Origin: Lachnospiraceae bacterium
Lineage (GTDB): Bacteria; Bacillota; Clostridia; Lachnospirales; Lachnospiraceae
DNA length: 64,000 nt
NCBI GenBank assembly: GCA_902363135.1
Contig: CABIZF010000002.1
Coordinates: forward strand, 449,953-513,952
Direction: 5' to 3'
In this document: piece by piece, positions 59,120-64,000 of the stretch
How positions within the stretch are numbered: position 1 is the first letter of the stretch
Layout of the letters: every line of letters starts with the position of its first letter
Program-made: the position numbers and the translations under genes
Notes under the pieces: model-generated
What the model was told of the DNA's origin: nothing
Seen by the model: only the letters and a program-made list of their open reading frames with translations
The model's database searches: none

Positions 59120-60457
59120 TTATTCCGTGAACATTCTCTCGAAGTGCTCGCGGCCCAGCTCTTTGCCCTTCCTGAACAGTCGGATCCCGGTCGTCTTGCC
59201 GGTTGTCTTTATGTAGCGCTTTACGATCACGTCCACAAATGCAGGCTCCATTTCCATGACATAGGCAGGCTGCCCGACGCTTTCCGCAGCGATCAGAGTC
59301 GTGCCGGATCCTCCGAATGTGTCGAGGACACCCTCGGCCCACTGTGTATTGTCCAGCAGTTTCTCCAGTATTTCCACCGGCTTTTGTGTCGGGTGGAGTT
59401 CATTCCCGGAGCGGGTGGCTTCGATCACATTCCCGTAGCCCTTGTGGTTGTCCCATGCTGGCTTTGTCCTGTGGGCGAACATGACGAGCTCATGCTGAGC
59501 CCTCCAGCCGTTACCCATTCCCGGTGTTTTCTTATTCCAGACGATCATATTCCGGATCGCAAGGCCCGAAGCCTCCACCAGATCCCACAAATAGAGCCAC
59601 ATTCTCCAGTCTGTGAAGATGTAGGCCACCTTTATGTCGGTAGCGGAGAGGACGGCCCTCATCAGCGTTTGGTAGCCTCTGGTGCTGAGGTTGTCCGAGC
59701 TGATCGTTGGCGTTTTCTGCCCGCCGTTGCCGTCGGACTGTTTTGTTCCGATACTTCCGACGGACTTCCCGGACTCCTGAAAACCTCCGGAGCAGTACGG
59801 TGGATCTGTGAGAAGGATCTCCGGGTGCTTTCCGTCCAGCAGCAGGCGCATGGCGTCCTCGTCCGTGGAGTTTCCGCAGACAACGCGGTGGCGTCCGAGG
59901 ATCCAGAGGTCGCCCTTCTGGGTGATCATTCCGTCACCTTCTGGAGCTTCCGGGATCTCGTCCGGTTCTGTGAGATCATTGTGCAGGGCTTCGGCCAGTC
60001 CAGTGACAAGGCTTTCCACTTCCTTGTCGGTGTAGCCGGTCAGCTCCATGGGGATCTCGCCGGTGTCAATGTCGGCGAAAATGTCAGCCAGCAGCTTGTT
60101 GTCGATCTCTGCCAGCTCTGCGATCCGGTTGTCAGCCACCAGATCGGCGTATTCCTCGGCCTCGTTCGTGTAGTTCTGGTAGTCCACCGGCACTTCGGTG
60201 AGTCCTTCGAGCTTGGCAGCAGCGAGGCGGCCGTGGCCCTTTACTATGAAACCGGAGCGCTTCGACACTGTGATCGGCGCCCTCCACCCGGTCTGGCGGA
60301 TAATGCGGCCGAGTGCTTGGATCTGTGCGTCCGGGTGTGTGTTCGGATTCTTCGGGTTGGGGATCAGCTTCTCTATGGCCACGATCGCGTCATGTGCGCA
60401 GAATACCGGTACCCCTCCAGCGGTTGCCTTTGGCTGCGCTTCTGTTTTATAGTCCAT
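59120..60457 (-). CDS. ParB-like nuclease/DNA methyltransferase fusion
   Basis: 445 residues. Residues ~25-150 form a ParB/Srx-type domain (AIEKLIPNPKNPNTHPDAQIQALGRIIRQTGWRAPITV, VKGHGRLAAA). Residues ~175-430 are an N4/N6 DNA methyltransferase with DPPY (218-221) and the AdoMet motif DTFGGSGTT (~387), so beta-type order. A frequent phage protein that methylates adenine or cytosine to escape host restriction. It overlaps the 64-residue gene upstream by 11 bp. No partner restriction enzyme is seen. Confidence 0.92.
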   Translation of the reverse strand: MDYKTEAQPKATAGGVPVFCAHDAIVAIEKLIPNPKNPNTHPDAQIQALGRIIRQTGWRAPITVSKRSGFIVKGHGRLAAAKLEGLTEVPVDYQNYTNEAEEYADLVADNRIAELAEIDNKLLADIFADIDTGEIPMELTGYTDKEVESLVTGLAEALHNDLTEPDEIPEAPEGDGMITQKGDLWILGRHRVVCGNSTDEDAMRLLLDGKHPEILLTDPPYCSGGFQESGKSVGSIGTKQSDGNGGQKTPTISSDNLSTRGYQTLMRAVLSATDIKVAYIFTDWRMWLYLWDLVEASGLAIRNMIVWNKKTPGMGNGWRAQHELVMFAHRTKPAWDNHKGYGNVIEATRSGNELHPTQKPVEILEKLLDNTQWAEGVLDTFGGSGTTLIAAESVGQPAYVMEMEPAFVDVIVKRYIKTTGKTTGIRLFRKGKELGREHFERMFTE

Positions 60458-60641
60458 GTTTTCGTTCCTCCTTTATTTTGATAGGCCGGTGGCAATACGG
60501 GCACGTCCCGGCTTTGATATTCTTCTTTGTGACCGCGCTCGCGATCTCGTAGTACATGTGGCAGCTCGTTGAGTACCACTCTTTAAAGCCGAGCCCCGGC
60601 ACCCATAAGCAGGCGCCGGTCTCTTTGCTTGGCCAGCTCAC
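60447..60641 (-). CDS. Small zinc-ribbon phage protein
   Basis: 64 residues (WPSKETGACLWVPGLGFKEWYSTSCHMYYEIASAVTKKNIKAGTCPYCHRPIKI). One C-x-x-C pair (CPYC) plus Cys/His further up can hold zinc. Start and stop overlap both neighbours (ATGA and 11 bp), so it belongs to the early transcript. Function unknown. Confidence 0.7.
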   Translation of the reverse strand: MSWPSKETGACLWVPGLGFKEWYSTSCHMYYEIASAVTKKNIKAGTCPYCHRPIKIKEERKHGL

Positions 60642-61222
60642 TTTTTACCCTCTGTCCGGCGGTCGCCCGGTGCGCACTTGCCGGTTGGTAGTTGTACGGT
60701 ATCAATAGTTTGGGCTGCTTTCAGGATTCTGCGGCGGTAGTGCTTCCAGCTTTCGTCCTGTTTCTTTACGACGCCATAGATCGGGCCCACATTGGAGAGG
60801 GTGAGCTGTTCCATGGTTTCGTATTTCGGCAGACTGCGCGGGGAAAACCCCAGCTTTTCGCGGATCCTTTTCTCGTAGTCGGTGTTGTTTTCGCCTTTAT
60901 TTCTTCTAATACCATAAATGGGGCCGACGCCATTTAGCGTGAGCCCTTTCATGGATTCGTCCAGAGTGCGGGAGATCTTTCTCCTGCGATTGTATTCCCT
61001 GATCTTTTTCCCGGTTCGCCCGATCCAGATCAGGAGAGTGGCCACCCAGAGAGTGATCAGCAGCAGCGCGGTTGGTACCCACACGAGCCCGGCGATCACC
61101 ACCGGCCAGCTCATTGATATAATGCCGCAGGCTTTCAGGATTGCCAGCATGGCCACGCCTGCGAGTGTTGCCAGTGTGTAGAGTAACGGCCAGCCCATAG
61201 GCTTGTTCTTGTTATCGTCCAT
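60638..61222 (-). CDS. Phage membrane protein with duplicated NxVGPIYG motif
   Basis: 194 residues from the ATG after GGAGGACGAA. Two or three membrane helices (LLYTLATLAGVAMLAILKACGII; VVIAGLVWVPTALLLITLWVATLLIWI), then a cytoplasmic part that repeats L-T/S-L-x-N-V/G-V-G-P-I-Y-G twice about 48 residues apart. Not recognised. Early operon member, possibly acting at the membrane. Confidence 0.65.
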   Translation of the reverse strand: MDDNKNKPMGWPLLYTLATLAGVAMLAILKACGIISMSWPVVIAGLVWVPTALLLITLWVATLLIWIGRTGKKIREYNRRRKISRTLDESMKGLTLNGVGPIYGIRRNKGENNTDYEKRIREKLGFSPRSLPKYETMEQLTLSNVGPIYGVVKKQDESWKHYRRRILKAAQTIDTVQLPTGKCAPGDRRTEGKK

Positions 61223-61574
61223 TTCGTCCTCCTTTTCTTTTAGCTGCTCGTCTGGCTGCACGGTTCGGCCGCACCGGTTCTTGTCTGATAGGCCAGAGGG
61301 AGAGTGGGGCCGGTTTTTCCTGCTTGCTCCGCAGCATATCTCCGCCGATCTTGTGGAGCGCTTCCGAGTAGCTCAGCGCGGTGCTTTCCGCGAGTCTGCG
61401 AGCTTGTTTTTCTATGTCGTCGAGGTCACACTCCAGATAGAAGGCCAGCACTGCGGCGTATTGCCTGCACCTGAGTGCCTCCAGCACGTCCCTTGTTATT
61501 TTTCTGTCGGGGAAGTAGTGCCTCGCGTCTATTTTGAGAGAGTAGAGCCCCTCTGCGTTATTTTCTTCTTTCAC
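61212..61574 (-). CDS. Small basic phage protein
   Basis: 120 residues from a GTG after GGAGGGCAAAGC, overlapping its upstream neighbour by 17 bp. Helical (ITRDVLEALRCRQYAAVLAFYLECDLDDIEKQARRLAESTALSYSEALHKIGGDML) with a strongly basic tail (NRAARRAAKRKGGRNGR), suggesting nucleic-acid binding. Not recognised. Confidence 0.65.
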   Translation of the reverse strand: MKEENNAEGLYSLKIDARHYFPDRKITRDVLEALRCRQYAAVLAFYLECDLDDIEKQARRLAESTALSYSEALHKIGGDMLRSKQEKPAPLSLWPIRQEPVRPNRAARRAAKRKGGRNGR

Positions 61575-62199
61575 GCTTTGCCCTCCTTCGCTGCGCGCGG
61601 TTTGGGCCTTCCTTTCGGAACGGTGACAGGAGCCCAGCCTTGATCGCACACTCAGTACAGAGCATTTTCGCGCCCTGTTCTTTGGCGAGGCGGTCGGCTT
61701 CTGGGTGTTTCCAGCATTTCCGGCCGCATGTCGGGCACTCGACTGGCTCCCAGTCCGGGTGCTTGGCCTGCACGTCGCCGTTCAGGTTCTTGTCCAGTGG
61801 CAGGCAGATGATCCCACCCCGGTCAGTCTGCTTTCTAGGTGTCAGATCGAAGCCGTGAGCCCGGAGCTGTTCGCGGGTGTTGTTGGTGCTTTCTTCCTGC
61901 TTTACCTCCAGCACTTCCACCTTGTCCAATGGCAGGCAGAACGAGCCCTGCGGCTCCCATTTCTTCGCCTTCCAGTTCTCTGCGAACTTCTCCAGCGTAC
62001 CGAACGGGCAGAGGCCAGCCTCGGTTTCGGTCTGGAATACGGTCTGCATGACTGCCTCGTCCTCTGAGTCCTCCCAGCCGTAGAGGTGCCAGCTCTCGCG
62101 GTTGTCGTAGTCCCACTGTGAGAACCAGAGCACATGGCCGTCGATCGGCCAGCCGGTGCCGGTCACTTTTCCGGTGATAACTTTCGGTTTATATTCCAT
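61558..62199 (-). CDS. Phage protein with zinc finger and basic tail
   Basis: 213 residues. N-terminal beta-type part (PKVITGKVTGTGWPIDGHVLWFSQWDYDNRESWHLYGWEDSEDEAVMQ), middle linker, then CPTCGRKCWK...CTEC zinc finger (~155-190) and a basic end NRAQRRRAKRERRK. The basic ends of this and the next gene resemble each other. Early operon; function unknown. Confidence 0.65.
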   Translation of the reverse strand: MEYKPKVITGKVTGTGWPIDGHVLWFSQWDYDNRESWHLYGWEDSEDEAVMQTVFQTETEAGLCPFGTLEKFAENWKAKKWEPQGSFCLPLDKVEVLEVKQEESTNNTREQLRAHGFDLTPRKQTDRGGIICLPLDKNLNGDVQAKHPDWEPVECPTCGRKCWKHPEADRLAKEQGAKMLCTECAIKAGLLSPFRKEGPNRAQRRRAKRERRK

Positions 62200-62213
62200 G
62201 GTTTTGTCCTCAC

Positions 62214-62363
62214 TTAGAAAAATCTATTTAATGCGATAATGAGCACGATCACGGCCACGAAGGCGATCGTGATGTTCTGCTGTCTGAGCCCGTCCTTTTC
62301 TCCAATAACTCCAAAAAGCAGGAGAGCAGCCACGAGGGCCAGCACTATGTTTATGATCAGCAT
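62214..62363 (-). CDS. Tiny phage membrane protein
   Basis: 49 residues from the ATG after GGAGGACAAGAAC. Two membrane helices (LIINIVLALVAALLLFGVI and NITIAFVAVIVLIIALN) joined by a charged turn. The longer frame upstream has no ribosome site. Function unknown. Confidence 0.6.
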   Translation of the reverse strand: MLIINIVLALVAALLLFGVIGEKDGLRQQNITIAFVAVIVLIIALNRFF

Positions 62364-62436
62364 GTTCTTGTCCTCCTTTGGTTTGCCGGGAGAGCTTGGC
62401 CCTCCCGGTATGTTCCCGACATTTATGTCGGCCACA

Positions 62437-63180
62437 TTATGCAATGATCGTGATCCTTTCACGTTCCGGAACGTCTGCCAGTGCTTTGACGAGGTAGTTC
62501 TTCACGTTGTCCACCGCCTGAGACTTCCAGAGGCCACCGTCAGCAGCCACCAGCTTGAAGGCAGGGGCTCCGCCGCGTCCCTCGCTGATTCTGAACACGA
62601 AGTCACTCGCGGGCTGCGGAACTTCCAAAAATGTGCGGTACGGGATCAGGCTCACCGGATTAGGAACGAAGGCGGCGTCCTTCGTGGTTACTCCGGTTTT
62701 GATGATTGCCTGTTGACTTACGCCGTCGTCTGAGAAGGTTCCCTGCTGTGTGTTCACGATATTGCTCGCCATAATGGTGACGGCTTCGCGGTCGTCTGTT
62801 TTCTGGAAGCATGACTGCATGGCCACGAGGAAGCTCTCCTGATCATATTCGCGGCCGTATTCAAACTGCGGCAGCAGGGCGTTGACCTCGAACAGAGTCT
62901 CACGGTCACGCTCGGCCAGCAGCCCGGAGTAGAGCAGCACCTTTGTGGCGCTTACCACCTGAATGATCATTCTGTCGCGGAGTTCCTCGCGGCTTTCCTT
63001 GATATAGTCCACCAGAGAGGTGAGAGTGGTCGTTTTGATCGGCTCGGCCTTGTCGGCTGCGTCGTAGCGTCTGAGATCCTTCGTGCAGTATGTCCGGCCG
63101 TTGATCTCGATTGTTTCTGGCTTTTCAGCCTTTACGGCCAGCCCTGTGATATATGCGATTGCTTCTTTGATTCCTTCCAT
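62437..63180 (-). CDS. Conserved early phage protein (DUF2303-like)
   Basis: 247 residues (MEGIKEAIAYITGLAVKAEKPETIEINGRTYCTKDLRRYD..., VVSATKVLLYSGLLAERDRETLFEVNALLPQFEYGREYDQESFLVAMQSCF, VPNPVSLIPYRTFLEVPQPASDFVFRI). I recognise the pattern as a common early gene in clostridial phages, near recombination genes, and tentatively as DUF2303/YfdQ-like. No catalytic motif seen. Confidence 0.7.
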   Translation of the reverse strand: MEGIKEAIAYITGLAVKAEKPETIEINGRTYCTKDLRRYDAADKAEPIKTTTLTSLVDYIKESREELRDRMIIQVVSATKVLLYSGLLAERDRETLFEVNALLPQFEYGREYDQESFLVAMQSCFQKTDDREAVTIMASNIVNTQQGTFSDDGVSQQAIIKTGVTTKDAAFVPNPVSLIPYRTFLEVPQPASDFVFRISEGRGGAPAFKLVAADGGLWKSQAVDNVKNYLVKALADVPERERITIIA

Positions 63181-63193
63181 TTTCTTGACCTCC

Positions 63194-63638
63194 TTATGCT
63201 TCTTTTGCTGGTGCGATTTTTACCACCTTCATGTTATTGCGTCCGCCGGTTGTCTGGCGGTCGTCCGTAGGCTGTCCGGCGGTTTCGTATGCCTCGCCGG
63301 TGTCCGGATCGTAGTCACGGCCCGGAACTAATTCAGTAGCGGCAGCAGGTGCCTGTTTTCCCCTGTTTTTAAGATCCAGAGGCTTGCCGGTCGGATTCTG
63401 TCCCGGTGTAGGAGCCGCAGCTTGTGTTTCCTCTGATTCCGGATCCTGATCGGCGTCCGTGAAGTCGGAGAGATCCATCTGTCCACGGATCTGCCCGTCG
63501 TATTCGGCGATCTCGATCTGGCCGGTTCTCATATTGACGCCCATCACCATTTGCGTGTCGATTGCTTCGGTAGCTGCGAGCTTGGTCGTGACAGCAATCT
63601 GGGTTCCTACCATTTGGCGGGTTTTGTTCGGCGTAAAT
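63194..63638 (-). CDS. Early phage protein, 5' end lost to an IS5-type insertion
   Basis: About 147 phage-derived residues, KFTPNKTRQMVGTQIAVTTKLAATEAIDTQMVMGVNMRTGQIEIAEYDGQ..., then a Pro/Ala-rich acidic tail ending MKVVKIAPAKEA. The insertion boundary lies exactly before the Lys codon, so either the start codon or more of the gene has been cut off. An internal ATG (MVGTQ) has no ribosome site. Family unknown. Confidence 0.6.
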
Positions 63639-63642
63639 TTAA

Positions 63643-64000
63643 GGCAATACCGCACAAAAAAGCAAAACGAAGCCAAATTATGATATAATGAACGCATGGA
63701 TAAACAGATGACGATTTCCGCATTCAGCGATGAGTTGGCGCAGGTGCGGACAAAGAAAAGAGAGTTTCTGACTCAGATCGAACGAATTGTCCCGTGGAAG
63801 GAATGGCTATCCCTGATTCGGCCGTGCTATTACAAAGGAGAGCGTGGCAATAAACCCTATCCGCTGGAGACTATGCTGCGGCTGTATCTGCTGCAAAATC
63901 TGTACGACCTGAGCGATGAGGCAACCGTAGCAGAAGCAATCGACAGTCGTGCATTTTCGGATTTCTGCGGTGTCGATTCCAGCAATCAGGTTCCGGACGG
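63643..64000 (+). mobile_element. IS5-type insertion sequence, left end
   Basis: Begins GGCAATACCGCAC; the preceding TTAA (63639-63642) fits the YTAR target duplication of IS5-group elements. The promoter-like TATAAT (63683-63688 area) and transposase gene follow. The right end is off the window, so duplication and inverted repeat cannot be confirmed. Confidence 0.7.
63696..64000 (+). CDS. IS5-family transposase, N-terminal part
   Basis: 101 residues in view, no stop. Typical IS5/DUF772 head: FSDELAQVRTKKREFLTQIERIVPW, YYKGERGNKPYPLETMLRLYLLQNLYDLSDEATVAEAIDS, FSDFCGVDSSNQVPDG. The DDE core lies beyond the window. Cuts and pastes its own element; unrelated to phage function. Confidence 0.9.
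   Translation, partial: MDKQMTISAFSDELAQVRTKKREFLTQIERIVPWKEWLSLIRPCYYKGERGNKPYPLETMLRLYLLQNLYDLSDEATVAEAIDSRAFSDFCGVDSSNQVPD

Larger units (their letters stand above)
26935..64000. mobile_element. Contractile-tailed prophage, left part; right end outside window
   Basis: From just after lon the DNA becomes visibly richer in GC and the genes form a full myovirus set: early genes, late regulator, terminase, lambda-like head, P2/Mu-like tail, retroelement, lysis and Xre regulators. All but one gene read right to left. The exact left end (between 26930 and 26981) could not be fixed; no direct repeats can be matched because the right end is not in view. At least 37 kb long. An IS5-type insertion breaks it at 63643. 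Confidence 0.9.

Noticed and set aside
59075..60481. 468-codon plus-strand frame opposite the methyltransferase
   Set aside because: Shadow of a well-supported gene with DPPY and AdoMet motifs.
1..64000. CRISPR arrays, tRNA and rRNA genes
   Set aside because: No regular spaced repeats, no cloverleaf-like sequence and no rRNA core sequence noticed; integrase next to a tRNA likewise not seen.

Overview
The window reads as a low-to-mid GC Clostridia chromosome, most likely a gut Lachnospiraceae. Signs are Big_2 and BspA-type leucine-rich surface proteins, a CIRCE-controlled lon gene, strong GGAGG ribosome sites and IS605/IS607-type TnpB genes. It carries a visibly GC-richer contractile-tailed prophage that runs off the right edge. 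No rRNA, tRNA or CRISPR array was recognised.

Host part (1-26.93 kb). It opens with a TnpB gene and a decayed IS607-like copy. A sugar-acid pathway fragment follows: an IlvD/Edd-family dehydratase, a KDPG/KDPGal aldolase and the first ~23 codons of a KDG kinase. An esterase and a second IS607-like copy with intact tnpB come next. From 6.9 to 9.6 kb lies a patchwork: a truncated duplicate of the 3' end of a surface-protein gene, an AAA ATPase on the minus strand, and two copies of a strongly structured intergenic element whose stems covary. A regulator gene is split by a run of ten G (9.6-11.06 kb). A peptide-type cluster follows (11.3-20.6 kb): PqqD-like chaperone, S24/S26 peptidase-like protein, HprK-like kinase, nucleotidyltransferase-like protein, LRR surface protein, a 40-residue putative precursor, a lipoprotein and an ABC exporter. 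Then come a 1253-residue Ig-like surface protein and lon.

Prophage (about 26.95 kb to beyond 64 kb). Almost every gene is on the minus strand, so the programme reads right to left. Early genes and a ParB-methyltransferase fusion (59-63.6 kb) lead to an ArpU/sigma-like late regulator and a late-promoter region with four 10-bp repeats (58.44 kb). Next are terminase, lambda-type head genes (portal, ClpP-like protease with a possible nested scaffold, gpD, gpE) and a P2/Mu-like contractile tail (sheath, tube, frameshifted chaperone, tape measure, X, D, V, W, J, I). Fibre-region genes follow, then a complete diversity-generating retroelement (target with variable repeat, Avd, template repeat, reverse transcriptase), then lysis genes. 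At the left edge are two Xre regulators with operator-like sites, one plus-strand gene and an IS30-type transposase directly beside lon. No tyrosine or serine integrase is visible; the IS30-type protein may be the phage's own recombinase. At the right edge an IS5-type element sits at the start of an early gene.

Most notable: (1) the retroelement, with 18 of 18 template/variable-repeat differences at template adenines; (2) the two covarying four-way-junction elements at 7.6 and 9.3 kb; (3) the RiPP-like cluster with no visible cyclase; (4) a -1 frameshift in the tail chaperone and a late promoter with helical-turn repeats.
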